From positions 78,555,895 to 78,619,894 of the forward strand of contig CM056995.1 in assembly GCA_029891345.1 (NCBI GenBank): 64,000 nucleotides of DNA, read 5' to 3'. The stretch is from Dryococelus australis (lineage: Eukaryota; Arthropoda; Insecta; Phasmatodea; Phasmatidae). The stretch's first letter is position 1, and each line of letters starts with the position of its first letter. Positions 46,300 through 57,540 of the stretch are shown one piece after another. The notes under the pieces were generated by a model. That model saw only the letters and a program-made list of their open reading frames with translations, was not told the origin of the DNA and made no database searches. A program made the position numbers and the translations under genes.

Positions 46300-46721
46300 A
46301 GAGTGTGATATGGAAGCAACCTACGGTAGAGAGGTGTAGGCGACCAGTTCCTAAACTACCTAAGATAGCTAGCTGCATTAGACAAGCCATGAACGGGGAA
46401 AACCCCAGTGTCACAAACTCCATCGTCCATGACACAAAAGTGGCGCACTTGTTTGTACCGAAGTGCTGGGTTTGTCCAGACAGCCACTGGAATAAAGACT
46501 GTCCACGCAAACTTACCAGTCAGGGGAACCCGGGTAATAAACAAACTGCCAGGACAGAAACCCAGAACCGAACGGACCCAACCCGACTGCCAAAATGCCA
46601 TAAACTCACAAAGCAGGAAACACGCAGCAGGGGTGCGAAGCGGGCCGCCAACACCGGAAAACAAGGTCCCAGCACCCCACAATGAAGTGCAAATAATTGG
46701 GAAAAGGGTTCTAGTTCTATT
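46300..46721 (+). pseudogene. Ty3/Gypsy-like gag end and start of protease, broken by a hAT insertion
   Basis: The open frame contains KCWVCPDSHWNKDC, a CX2CX3HX4C zinc knuckle identical in spacing to the one at 56809, then a basic tail (GNPGNKQTARTETQNR). In another frame it reads NEVQIIGKRVLVL and is cut. In the related copy at 57.06 kb the same words run straight into the protease DSTA site. Here the continuation (LLESAS-GNF) is found at 49176, after the inserted hAT-like element. The knuckle would bind the element RNA during packaging. Confidence 0.7.
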
Positions 46722-49175
46722 CAGGGTGGCAACTCTATTGAAAGTATAAAATTCCAGGGTTTTTCCAAGTTATCCTAAGGATTTTTCAGATTTAACAAAC
46801 ACACTTAAAAAACCGGTTTTGTACAGTGTCCCATCAGTGTGTGTTGTACGTACACGTACACACGCACACACACACACGCACGCACACAAGTTCGGATTAA
46901 GACAATATAAATGCAATAGGCGGTGCACAGTGTGCTGCTTATTTGCCGGCCAACTGTGCACAGCTGGCTATATGCTGCGTGCCTGTCAGCAGTGATTACA
47001 AGCAGGGACAGCCATAACTTGGGCTTTTCATGAGGTTCCTACTTCCTTTTATCCCCACGTGCGAGTGGAATGATTGTCCGGCACGCGCATGTGTGTGTGA
47101 TGTGTGCGTGCATGTTCAGATTTGCATAGGCCACGTAACATTACTACGTCAATGAAGATTTTTAGGATTCTGATTTTGGATTTTGACTTCCTGCACTGAG
47201 TTTGGAACTGGAAGTATCCATTACTGGCTATATTTGTACGCAATTTTATTGAATTACGGTTTTTTATCGGCCCTAGTTTTTATTTTCGGTTTTATACTTC
47301 GATTTAACAACTCACCTACATTTACAGGCTTAGACTTTAGAAGACTCCTGATAAGACAAAGTGAGCAGTAGCTAGTGTAAAACCGTAACAATTATGGAGA
47401 AATATGAAATAATAAAACAAAAGTACTGGTTGCGCAACGCGGCCGTAAATATGACTCCAATGTTAACGGGTGTCTTCATGGTACGTAAACAATCATCAAT
47501 AACTCTTAAAATGAATTTGCGCATACCAATTACAATATGCCGCATTCGTAAAAATGTTTACGGTTTGCTAAAAAGCAGTGACACTCGAGCCTAAATTACG
47601 TCACACAGTTTTAATTTTTTTTCGGCGATAACGAGAGGCTGTATTTATATACATCTAGGGTAAAATTTATTCTGAATTCGGCTGCTTATTAGAACATGAT
47701 TTATCATCTGGTTTTCTCACGAGAAATAACTGAAACTGAACGCGAAGCTCACTAATTTAGACACGTCGCGCAAAGTTCAAACTTTTCTAGGCAATAACAT
47801 TATGTATTTTACATCTTTATATCACTTTATTCTAAAATCATGCCATTAATAAAATAAATTTATATAATTAAAATAAATTGCCCAGTTAACTCAACAGCAA
47901 CAGAAACTGAACCTAGCACATTGTGCATTTTGTTTACAGTAATGAGACTTGTTAATAATACTTCTGGGACATCTTTCGTTTTTAAAAGTCTACATTTTAT
48001 ACTTAATTAATATATAATTGAGTTAATGGTACTTTTTCTAACACAGACAAATAAATGCGAACTTATTCAGCTTGGTAAAAAGTCATGACACTTATTAGTG
48101 TTTTAACATCAAGACAAGGGGATGGTAAAATACACTTTCACCTGGCCCTGTCATTTTATACGGAAGACATTTGCAGATTAAATGAAATTAGTAATGTGAG
48201 CATCATTCTCGTCCGACTATTCGACGCCGACAATGAAGGGAAGAAGTATCGTTACAAGCGACACGGGAAGCATGCGATGACTGCTGGGAAGCTACGAACA
48301 GTCTAGCAGTCAGCAGTTGCGAGGCGTTGCTGACTCATAGCTTTCTAGCTTCCTATTGTGAGGGTGGGTGACAATTAAAGCTATGCTGTAAACTTCTACA
48401 GTTAAATAAAGCTAAGGGTATGTTACATTGTTAGTTTAAACGTTTAAATCAAATGAAACATTTGGGACGATTAACACACACACAGTAGTAAAATACTACA
48501 AGAATTTGTTACATACATTTGCTGCAAGAAGAAACAATTGCGGTTTGGTTAGAATATGTAGAAAAGAATGCAGTAACTTGCAAGTTTGAGTTATCAGCAA
48601 GAATTTTTTTTGATGCAGTTTAGATTTTGTGTGGCTTAGAAACGCTTCCCTGCCCATTGTATATATTTTAAAACTTTTAACACATATTTTGCACAGCGCA
48701 CTACCTTTATCTTTAGTGTCTTCTGAAGCCCATGGAAACGAGATGAATATCTAGTCGACATGACCACTTCATCACGCAGCAAATTACACACAAACACTGA
48801 AAAAGAGTGAGCTGTGTGACATAGATGTTGGAAGAGGTAAGATGAGATATGTCTGCTAGCATTCTTCCCCTCCGAGTGACATGCCACTTGGTGTGGGAAA
48901 CCATTATGTCAGGTGGGCGGGAACTGGGCATGGGAAACTACTCCGGCCGGGAAAAATGTTATGCAATGTTGCAAATGAATGTTCACGTAAAACTACCACG
49001 ACCTACCTTCACAGTATTCTGCGACGAAACTTGAAACTCCAGAAAAATGGAGGGGGGGGGGGGGGGGGGGAAATTCCCTACAGATGGACAAAATTCCAGA
49101 CTATTTCCAGGTTTTCCCCGGATCCTTTTCAATTCCCTACTTTTTCCAGGTTTTCACAGTTCGGTGGCCATCCTG
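46722..49175. mobile_element. hAT-like TIR element, 2,454 bp, inside a retrotransposon
   Basis: Begins CAGGGTGGCAAC and its right end in reverse complement begins CAGGATGGCCAC. TTCCAGG-TTTTTCCA words lie inside both ends. TCTATT is present at both borders (46716-46721 and 49176-49181). Removing the element and one TCTATT restores continuity of the retrotransposon reading (GTTCTATTAGAGTC). hAT elements normally make 8-bp duplications. Six match here, so either two bases have mutated or the class is different. No transposase found; the interior is AT-rich. Confidence 0.75.
49052..49070. repeat. Poly-G homopolymer, 19 G
   Basis: Uninterrupted G run near the right end of the TIR element. Confidence 0.95.
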
Positions 49176-49890
49176 TCTATTAGAGTCGGCCTCGATAGGG
49201 AATTTTCTTTGAAGCAATTTGCTGAGTCCACAGCAACAAGCCGTGTACACACTGCGCAACCCGACGGCCGAATCACCCAACTGTCAATCTATACTAACAC
49301 GCCAACATGGCGGAATTCGCGGTCTCACCCGCGTTAAAAGAAGCAGTAATACTTGGTTGCCCATGATTTCGACAACAGCAATATGTCATTGACTATGGAC
49401 AACAATGAGTTTACTTGGGAGATAAATACCTGGTAACGGTGAATTTGTAAAACACTCCTGAAGCCGTATTACCCACCCCTATCGATCCAACCAGGATCAA
49501 CCACCAATTAGAAGACCCTGAATTTATCAAACTAAAGCAAGCTCTGGACGAACATGCCAGAACTTTTGGTCACGGAGGTTTGTTACGTCAAACTCGCTCT
49601 ATCCAGCACAAGATCTGGATGAACACGGAGGCTCCCATTTATAATCGACCATTACAAGTATCAGCAAGACGACGTAACTTAACAATGGAACAAGTGAATG
49701 ATATGAAGGAACAAGCCACTGTAGAGCAGTTCAACTCTCTGTACAACTCCCACATTGTATTAGTACCAAAAAAGGATGGCAAACTCAGGTTTTGTGTAAA
49801 TTACAAAGCCTTGAACGACATAACCCATGCAGTTATGCCGAATAATTTTAGCCTTAACCTATCTACCTTTAAAAATTATTGTTTCATGAA
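49176..49890 (+). pseudogene. Ty3/Gypsy-like protease and reverse-transcriptase N-terminus
   Basis: Continues the gag copy at 46.3-46.7 kb. It reads LLESAS-GNF, where the protease Asp of the sister copy (LLDSTATANF) is Glu. Then comes NMAEFAVSPALKEAVILGCP, stop codons at two places, and DPEFIKLKQALDEHARTFG. The open part at 49580-49897 has HKIWMNTEAPIYNRPL, LTMEQVNDMKEQ and SHIVLVPKKDGKLRFCVNYK with ALND, the fingers motif of Ty3/Gypsy reverse transcriptase. It ends after ALNDITHAVMPNNF, before the catalytic YxDD region, and AT-rich DNA follows. Confidence 0.8.
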
Positions 49891-49897
49891 TGAATAA

Positions 49898-50461
49898 TGT
49901 CTTAATTTCTAGCACACATTTACCAAACAGTTTCATGAGGTACTAGTGGATTTGCAGCCCAGTATTAGGCTAATTTCATTGTAAATCAGCGATCAAATCT
50001 TCATTTCTGAGGAATTCTTTTACCAAAATACATCTAACTTTTAAATACTTATATTTTATTAATAAACAATGTTTTGTTTTCTTTCGTAAAGTAAAAAGCA
50101 AGCTCATTGGTCATCGACTGAATGACCTGACATTGATAGAAAAGCTACCATTTTTCAAGCCTGAAAAACATTTCCAGCAGAGCTCAATCCACAAGCAGGT
50201 GTTACCCGCTTAAGTGGTTTTTATGTTTTCTTAGTTGTAACACATAACCACTGATGGTACTGTGGTACTATAATTTAATATTTTTAACTGAATTTATGTA
50301 ATTGATTGCATGTCATTATGGAGAGGGGGGGGGGGGGGAAGTTAAAATTTTCATTACACTTCAATAGGGATGTGGTGCCATGAAATATTTATTTCAGTTT
50401 CACAATTTCAGCACAATTTTTTATTTTGGTATGAAAGATAAAGAAACACTGGCACAACCCT
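49898..50461. other. Intron DNA, no gene seen
   Basis: AT-rich, with a 14-G run at 50325-50338 after GAGA. No coding support. Confidence 0.5.
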
Positions 50462-50469
50462 ATTATAAT

Positions 50470-52029
50470 TAGAGTTGTTCTGATATCATGTTCCGATACC
50501 AATTCCTCGATACCAAAAACCTATACCAATGCCCTTTGCACTGAATTGTAGAAAAAGTGTTACTGTTAATACAATAAAAAACATTTCTCCTATACTTGTT
50601 TAACAACAGAAAATAACGTCTTAAAATACAGTATATAATTTATTTTAATGCGACACAAAAGGCAAGCTGACCTAAAACTTTCAAATCATCTGAAAATGCA
50701 AATAATATGACACCAAATACAAGTAAAATTTAAAAGTCCCGCGAGCACTATCAGCTAAGAGCACACAGAGAAGTTATTGATCGAACAGTGTCACGTATGT
50801 CGGTTTACGTGGAGGGGGAGGGAGGGGGGGCAGCAGGAGGATGAATTCTCCACGCCACTTCTGGATGGCGACACCTTGCACATGTGGCAAATGCCTGTCT
50901 TTTAAAGTAATTAATAATATATTTTACTGCAAAGAATACATGCAATTTTGAGACACAAATGAGGCGATTATAATTGATTTCTTCTCTGTCTTTAATAATT
51001 AATCATTCAAAACCACGTCCTCTGATTTTCCCTGTCATGAGTTACACTCAGTTACACTGCACTTGGCTCGGTGCTTACCTATTCATTATTAGACGGCAAA
51101 AGGCATCGAATAGGCACTTACATATTATCAGTTTATTGAAAGATGCATGTCTATTGAAATAAATTAATATTAATACTTAGAGATCCCCGCAAGAAGTTAC
51201 TGAAAATGAACACACAATACAAGTCGCACGATGTTCAAACAATTATTTTCTGACAAGTGGTAGAGTATATTCTTTTGGGCATATAATTTTATTCGCGAAG
51301 ATGCTGCCCTTTGAGGAAAATGAATAAATTTTAAAGTAATGTAAATTTTATGCCAGATACACTGAAACACCAAACTTATGGGATAAAATGACCTTTAAAC
51401 AGAAAAGAAAACAACTTTTCAAATAATAATTCCCTGTTAAAATGTTTTGCACAACATTTTCAGATGAAACCATTTGCTTTGAAATACTAGTGATGTTAGG
51501 TGCAACTACTTTGAGCGATGCACAATCTTGATAAAATTATGTTTGCCAGGCACACATTATTTTCTCTACTGCCAGCGGGCTGCACGTGGCAGGCAGAGAG
51601 AGAGAGAAAGAGGGCGTACTTTATCTTTTGTTCAACAACAACTTCCCCTCTCTGCAGCATGAAAGGCATGTTAGAGGAGAAAGGTAGGTGCATTGCTGAG
51701 AGAGACAGAAAAAAAAAGGTTAGTGAGAGGGGAAGTAGAAAGCCAGTCTCGCACCACGCAGAGACAAGATATTAGAAAGCACATCACAGAGCAGTTATAA
51801 ACGGTGGTGCACATGAAGTATTTCACATTCAGTTACCAGCTGTATTCATAAAAAAACCAAATTAAAAATTATAATGCGTGGCGTATACAAACAGAAATAT
51901 GGTAATTTTGGGTCTAAAGAAAGTAATAACCTGACTTACATTGTCTACTAAAGTATACCATAGCCGACACAGATATATCGGGAAAAGGTGAAGAATCGGC
52001 CGATACTGATACTTACCGGAACAACTCTA
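50470..52029. mobile_element. hAT-type element, copy B, complete ends, 1,560 bp
   Basis: Starts TAGAGTTGTTCTGATATC and ends GGAACAACTCTA. The flanks ATTATAAT (50462-50469) and ATTATAAA (52030-52037) agree at seven of eight bases, as expected for a hAT target duplication. The interior has no transposase. It is the reference for copy A at 22659-25060 and lacks the nested element present there. Its right target duplication ends 14 bases from the splice donor dinucleotide of the host exon at 52053. Confidence 0.85.
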
Positions 52030-52052
52030 ATTATAAAGCTACTTCAACACAC

Positions 52053-52257
52053 CTTATTAGGTTTGTCCACTGAGGCTGTGACCTCTGGCTCTCCCTGTTG
52101 CAGTGTCTTCCTCATAATAGCCTGCATAGCCACATTTTGACGACCTTTTCTTGGCCCATTGCTCTGGCTCCACAACCCATCTCCTTGCTCCTTTTCTCGA
52201 GCCTTCTCCAAAGAGCCCTGGGGTTTTAGGATACCCACACGCTTCTCTGTAATCACA
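52053..52257 (-). CDS. Internal coding exon of a split host gene, SMG7-like, upstream of the Pro-rich exon
   Basis: The donor reads CCTAATAAG followed by GTGTGTTG, with the join falling between codons. The acceptor is either GCCTAG before TGTGATT (start at 52257) or ATTACAG before AGAAGC (start at 52246). The encoded part is VITEKRVGILKPQGSLEKAR, then a Lys/Gln-rich region, then KGRQNVAMQAIMRKTLQQGE and an acidic end with KPNK. It is basic and probably helical in part. Joined to the next exon it reads KPNK-VTFK, and the position before a VTFK-started Pro/Gln-rich tail is the reason for the SMG7 suggestion. A hAT element sits only 14 bases into the downstream intron. Upstream exons should lie to the right of the window's TE block. 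Confidence 0.55.
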
Positions 52258-52591
52258 CTAGGCACATTTAGACTATGGTGTGTTTTATAACATTTAGTGT
52301 GTGTGTATGTGCATGTACACACTCAGATACACACACACACCACACACCGATACACAAACAAACAAACACACATAGACTGTTTGCAATTGATTGAGCACTT
52401 TTGAAATCAACCTTTGAAAAATTTTACTACCCCTAGCTGCATGTATTTTAATAGCCACGCTGACTGGTATGCATGCGCCCAGTTAAGTTGGTAATGACGA
52501 AGGGAAAGTGGTTACTTGTCTTAACATTGAATTAAAAGTATTAGGTAAACTTTTGTGAATATGTACTGAAATTACAACTATTTTCGTTATG
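52258..52591. other. Intron DNA with CA-rich repeat
   Basis: Upstream of the exon is a TG/CA-rich stretch at about 52300-52372 (plus strand ACACACACCACACACC and AAACAAACAAACACACA). No gene seen. Confidence 0.6.
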
Positions 52592-53059
52592 CATTTAAGT
52601 AGGGCTGATTGGTTCACACATTTTTACTTCGGTTCAGTTCGGTTTTTGGTTTAAAATGTTGGCTCTCGGTTCGGGTCGGTCATGGCTACACATTTTTATT
52701 TCAACATGTAAAAATCAGATTTATCAAACCGTATTATATATTTTGCTGCCCCCTAAAATGAATATTCATCTGCTAAATGCTTTTAAATTCTACCTAATTT
52801 AGCGGAAAGTCAGCTGAAAGAACTTAAATATTGCCGCAAGCAGTGCAAGCGGTATAAAGGTGGTTTATGATTAAAGACAAAAGAATTAAGAACAGTATTT
52901 AATGACTCGATAAGCACACAGAAAATGAACAATAAGAAAATTTGCAGTTTCTGATTGAATTAGCAACTGTTAAGTTTAGACAATCAATTTGTAGGAGACG
53001 CAAGCAAACGAAATAACCTGATAAAAATGGACAATTTATATATATTTAATTTGATGTGA

Positions 53060-53627
53060 CTCTGGGCTTGCGAGAAGAATACGATGCCAGATTACCTTAT
53101 AGAGGCTCCAGATCGTCGATGGAAGCAGATACAGTTGATAGAGTTCCCAGGGTGCCAGCTCCTCTACAAACTCGAAGGAGCAAGAGATCTTGTTTCACCG
53201 GATCGTTATAGGTCAACAGCCTGTAGTGGCATCCCCTCACAGCGCACGTCTTTTAGAGTTAGTTACAAAAAGTCATGGCTATACTGGACACACTTAGCAC
53301 GTGGTCGGTGACCACATGGTTGCACTCACTGGATAGGGCCAGTACCCGGGGGTGGAAAGTAATTACATGTTATAAGACACAAGGTTAAAAGAAATTGAAT
53401 GTATTACCAGAAAGATTACACAAGGTTACATACGATTTCCCCATGTCTGAAGTGGGCCTGGCAAACGAGGCCTACCAGGGGCACATGTTGCAAAAATGGC
53501 TCAACTACACCAATGCGAAATTACGACGGTGAAACACTCTGGGGTTGGAAGTCAGCGGAGAGGAGTATCGGCACACGAGAAAGCAAAAGAGAAGCAAAAG
53601 GTTCCGGCAAATTAAGATCTTTAAACT
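53060..53627. mobile_element. GC-rich segment upstream of LTR A, unclassified
   Basis: The composition rises at about 53055, starting TGTGACTCTGGGCTTGCGAG. A frame of 75 codons (53084-53311) has no recognised domain. It may be the 3' part of an older retroelement that abuts the type A LTR. Confidence 0.35.
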
Positions 53628-54515
53628 GTTGACGGATGCCACTTATACCATTTATCTACAAACGATTACGACTCATGTCACTGCAACCCTAATGTACTAC
53701 ATCTACACACGCGAGATTCAAACACAGAGCCATCTCGTACACGGCAGTAACAGTCAGCCACAATCCTGCAGCGTGGCCGGACGTGTGGAAATGAAGGGTT
53801 GCGAAAGAGTGCATCCCCCCCCCCCCCCCCAGGCACTGAGAGCCAAGAAGCCATCAGCCGCCTCGGGCCATGCATGAGCGTCACCGAGGATACGCAAAGG
53901 CCGAGAGATGATGACCAGAGGGTGCTAACCCCATCCGACCTCGCAGCAAAAAGACGTCACACACTCTCCCCCACAGCCGCCACGACATGCACTACCCTGT
54001 TATATACTGCTGTGCGTGACGGACGTCGCCAGTTGTTCCTGCAGTCTTTTCCGAGCACCTGGGTGTTGGAGCCTACTACTACTGCTAGATCTTCAACAGC
54101 CCCTCCAGAAGCTGTCGCCAACAACTTAACAGTCTTCAGCAACCACCAGACGCTGCCATCCTTGACATCGCCATAAGAGCTCTGCAGCACTGCTACCAGA
54201 TGCTCCAGAGATGCCAATCGCCAATAGCTACCAGAAGATTTCTGTAGCTGCAGTACATACCACACGTAATTTCTTTGTCTCCTACAGACACCCCATTTAG
54301 AGATAGGTTTGTATTAAGTAATTTTTGACAGTTTTATGTTTCACTTACCCAACTAGCCTAGGACTAGGCCAACTACACCTGGCTACCGTAGGATTACTTC
54401 CTACCACCGGTCTGCCTGGCAGGAGAGCACGTGCCAACGTGTTTAATAAGTTTTTAATAAACACGACTTTGTTTCTCTTACCCTCGAGTCTCACTCATAG
54501 AGTAATGTCACCAAT
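53628..54515 (+). repeat. LTR of type A, copy 2, 5' LTR of the main retrotransposon
   Basis: Starts TGTTGACGGATGCC and ends near TCACCAATTACTGGGA. It shares order with 34330-35225 throughout. A 16-C run (53815-53830) lies where copy 1 has a shorter C patch. AATAAA at 54457-54462 is the likely poly-A signal within TAAGTTTTTAATAAACACGA. It precedes the leader, leader ORF, gag and pol. Confidence 0.75.
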
Positions 54516-54986
54516 TACTGGGACAACATCAAGCTGAGTACCGTCGACCGGAAAGTGGAAGTTATTATCACTACGAATTAGCTACAACTGGAGACTCCCC
54601 CTCAGGCGGCTCCAAGTTGAATACCCACACATTAGACGGCCATCTATTTTATTCCTACCAAGTATACAGGTACTGGAGGAGTAGAATAGAGGAGCCACGA
54701 CCACTAGCAACACTTCTCAACCAGGGTGAGAGAGTACATCTGAGTTGTATCCTTACTGGAGCACCTGGGTATTTGCTTAGATGCTACAGCCTGGCCTTGG
54801 TTGGGATCGCACACCCAGTAATAGTCTTGGCAACCCATACGGCTCCAACACTTCTGATCAGCCAGTAACCATGGGGGAATCTTCTGAAGCACCGGAGTTC
54901 GCATAGGCAAAACTGTTACCAGGCAACACTAATCTATGGCTAACCGTGTTGCTTCTTTTGAGGTCCTAAGTAGTTAAACCCACTCT
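54516..54986 (+). mobile_element. Type A leader, main copy
   Basis: Non-coding leader matching 35226-35717 and 59905-60339 (GCTGAGTACCGTCGACCGGA, CAACTGGAGACTCCCCCTCA). The primer-binding site could not be assigned with confidence; TGGGACAAC just after the LTR border is a candidate because PBS sequences begin TGG. Confidence 0.5.
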
Positions 54987-55550
54987 ATGCAATTTAAGGT
55001 GAGACACGGTACCAGGAGGGAGGAGCAAAGAGTTGTGCGCCTTGCTGCCAGACAGCTGGCTGGTCTCGAACCACTCATAGCTAGTCGACGAGCTAAACAA
55101 GATTGTGCTGCCTTACTCCGGTCACTGGCACCACCGAAATCGACTGTACCTAATCCAGCTTCTTTCCCATCATCAGAATGGCTGCTTACGCGTCAGACCT
55201 GCCATTGAGTTACTTAATCAGACCGAGAACCAGCTAAACATCTCAAACAGTAACTTCTGAAGAAGGGCCTCAGAGGACTGGAACGGCAAGTTCTGTGTCG
55301 TATCACGTCATGCCCTCGCTACAGCCCATGCCGAAGACGAGTGACTCAATCAGCTGTATCCAGCTACCCCTCGCTCACAAGACGACAAGGCACCTAATGC
55401 TAGCACTTCCAGCCAGTCGTCAACTACGACCAGCTCCGACATGAGTCGTAATCCGGATAAATCAAATGTATGCGTGACTTGTAAAGTCGAGAACTTTATA
55501 CCATCCCGCAAGGCCATGTGCTCGACCGCTATGTCAAGCTGCAAATAAGA
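54987..55550 (+). pseudogene. Retrotransposon leader ORF, main type A copy, frameshifted
   Basis: The first 73 codons are open: RHGTRREEQRVVRLAARQLA, then ASRRAKQDCAALLRSLAPP. It shifts near the conserved CH-P-VRELLN block and continues as NFWRRASEDWN-like text, SRHALATA and VENFIPSRKAMC. It lies after the leader and ahead of the gag start at 55790. The same order occurs in the other copies; no known domain recognised. A role in gag function or as a separate small protein is open. Confidence 0.55.
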
Positions 55551-55789
55551 GTAAGTCATACTGTAAGCACAACCGATCAAAGTGCAACCAAAGCCACATG
55601 ACAGTGATCCTGCCTTAGCTAATCGGATATGTGTCAAGTGATTTTCTGGTGCCCTATGTGGGGTGTCAGCTAATTGTGTGCAGTAAGAGGCCGAACAAAG
55701 TCACTCAACCCCAAGACTTCACGGGAATAACCCACCGGACTTCGGAGAGTCCAAAATAATAACCATGTGGCGTCCAAGAAACGATAGCC

Positions 55790-57078
55790 ATGTCTAATCC
55801 CGAGATCAATGCCGCGTCAGACATTACCAACGACTCTGAATCGGACACCCAAGACTGGTAATGCAGCCATACCGAATGTCAAGGATTATGCTCATTCAGA
55901 ATTGAATGCACGTATTGTTCAAAGTCATTTCATCACCTCTGCCTAGGTTGGTCAGACAAAGTACGAGATACCGCAAAAGCAAACATGTTTTTGAAGCACT
56001 GTGACTTGCCCCGGCCTGGGAATTAACTGAGTCAGATGATCCAGATGCAGCGAGTCCATCCATAGCCTGTGCATAGGATGGTCCAAAGAGCGCATCACTA
56101 TGCCAGGTATGGCATACCAATGTGAAAGGTGTAGGAAGAAACACGTACCCTACTCCCGTCGATCGGGACCGTCCCGGATCTATATACAGCACCCGCCCAC
56201 CCAGCAACCGGACGCGATGATGACATACAGATCACTGACTTCACCGGTCGTCCGCACCAAGACCCAGTAGTGTTTACCAACAAGTGTGAGAAAGAATTCT
56301 GGGACACCCACTTACCTCCAAAACCATGGGTAGACAAAGCCCAAATACACCTGAAAGGTGTAGCGTTAACCTGGTGGGAAAAATACGGGCACTTTCTAAC
56401 GGACTGGAAGTAGTTCTGCAATCGCATCGCATCAGAGTTCACCAGCAAGGAGGTGCTAGTGCGGTTAACAACCCAGTTTTACAGCCAGACACATACCCAA
56501 AGATAAGGCTGAAATTTTCATACGTCGCTAAGAGCAAATGTTCCGGCACGTATTCCTGGAGGTTTCGGATGCCATGGCCATCTGTTCAATACGAAGGATG
56601 CTTTTACCCAGCCTAAGGAATGTCCTCCACACAGCCCGGCCAACAACTATCGATGAACTAGTTGAGAGGGCACAAGAAGCTGAACAGAAATTCAAGGCGC
56701 AAGCTAGTATAGAAAAGCCACTACCTGTGAAAACCCCGGAACCACGAGCCCTGCCGGTAGTCACACAAGAATGTGCCAGCACCCCAAACACGCACAACCT
56801 TCATGCCAAAGTGTTGGTTCTGTCCTGGTAGTCATTGGAACAAAGACTGCCACCACAAGCCAGCCAGGTCAGCAGTATCACCATTTAAATACGATCAGAC
56901 GCCAGCCCCCTCGGCTGCTAGGACTACTGAAAGACCGACTCCTGCTATAAAGTCGGGAAACACCGCCGCCAGGGTGCGAAGCAGGCCACTACCACTGGAC
57001 CACAAGGGCTCAGTCCAAGGCTTGAATGAGGATCCGGCACTTCCCATAGCTCCCCTCATCGAAGTGGAAATAAATTGA
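55790..57078 (+). pseudogene. Ty3/Gypsy-like gag with PHD-like Cys/His motif, capsid and zinc knuckle, degraded
   Basis: ATG at 55790 opens MSNPEINAASDITNDSESD. After a TAA (55859-55861), in the same frame, comes a Cys/His cluster: CSHTEC, C, then IECTYCSKSFHHLCLGW. The second half has the CX2CX4HHX2C pattern of PHD or related zinc-binding fingers. Still in that frame, AQIHLKGVALTWWEKYGHF at about 56340-56398 is the retrotransposon capsid signature, followed by a stop. A frame change brings a helical tail (TIDELVERAQEAEQKFKAQ) and another brings KCWFCPGSHWNKDC, the CX2CX3HX4C knuckle at 56809. Gag would form the particle shell. Stops and shifts make this copy inactive. Confidence 0.75.
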
Positions 57079-57084
57079 GACCGA

Positions 57085-57537
57085 GTCTTGGCTCTACTTG
57101 ATTCCACTGCCACAGCAAACTTCATTAAAAGCAATATACTCACATCAGAGCAAATAGCCAGCATGCGCCGGCAAACCAACCCTGTCAGAATGGCTCAACC
57201 AAATGTAACCTTACAGGTAGACGGCCTTACTACGGTACAGGTGAACATACATCGACTCTCAGCTCCCTACGAGTTTATAGTGTCATCCACACTATCAGAA
57301 GCAGTTAAACTTGGCTGCCCATGGCTTAGGCAGCAACCGTGCATTATTGATCCTGGACAAAGCCGAGCTTACATGGGCGAGCACGAAAGGATAACAGTAA
57401 ATTGGGACCACATCCCAGAGGACATCATACCTGCACCCATCAATCCCACAAGGTTTAATCATGAATTCAATGAATCCGAGTTTAACCAATTGTTTATAAT
57501 AGACTGTATAGCGTATTTGCCCACAGATGCGATCTGA
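57085..57537 (+). pseudogene. Retropepsin-type aspartic protease region of pol
   Basis: Open for about 150 codons. LALLDSTATANFIKSNI holds a DSTA site, the DS/TA-type catalytic triad of retrotransposon proteases, and the segment APYEFIVSSTLSEAVKLGCP is shared with the copy at 49.3 kb. The end, FNESEFNQL, corresponds to DPEFIKL in that copy, but the linker and the first part of the reverse transcriptase are missing because the frame stops at 57536 and resumes as MDQVNDMKDQG at 57541. Confidence 0.75.
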
Positions 57538-57540
57538 TAA

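Noticed and set aside
46845-46895. CRISPR-like short repeats
   Set aside because: This is a CA/CG-rich simple repeat around an ACGTACACGTAC palindrome, without spacers.
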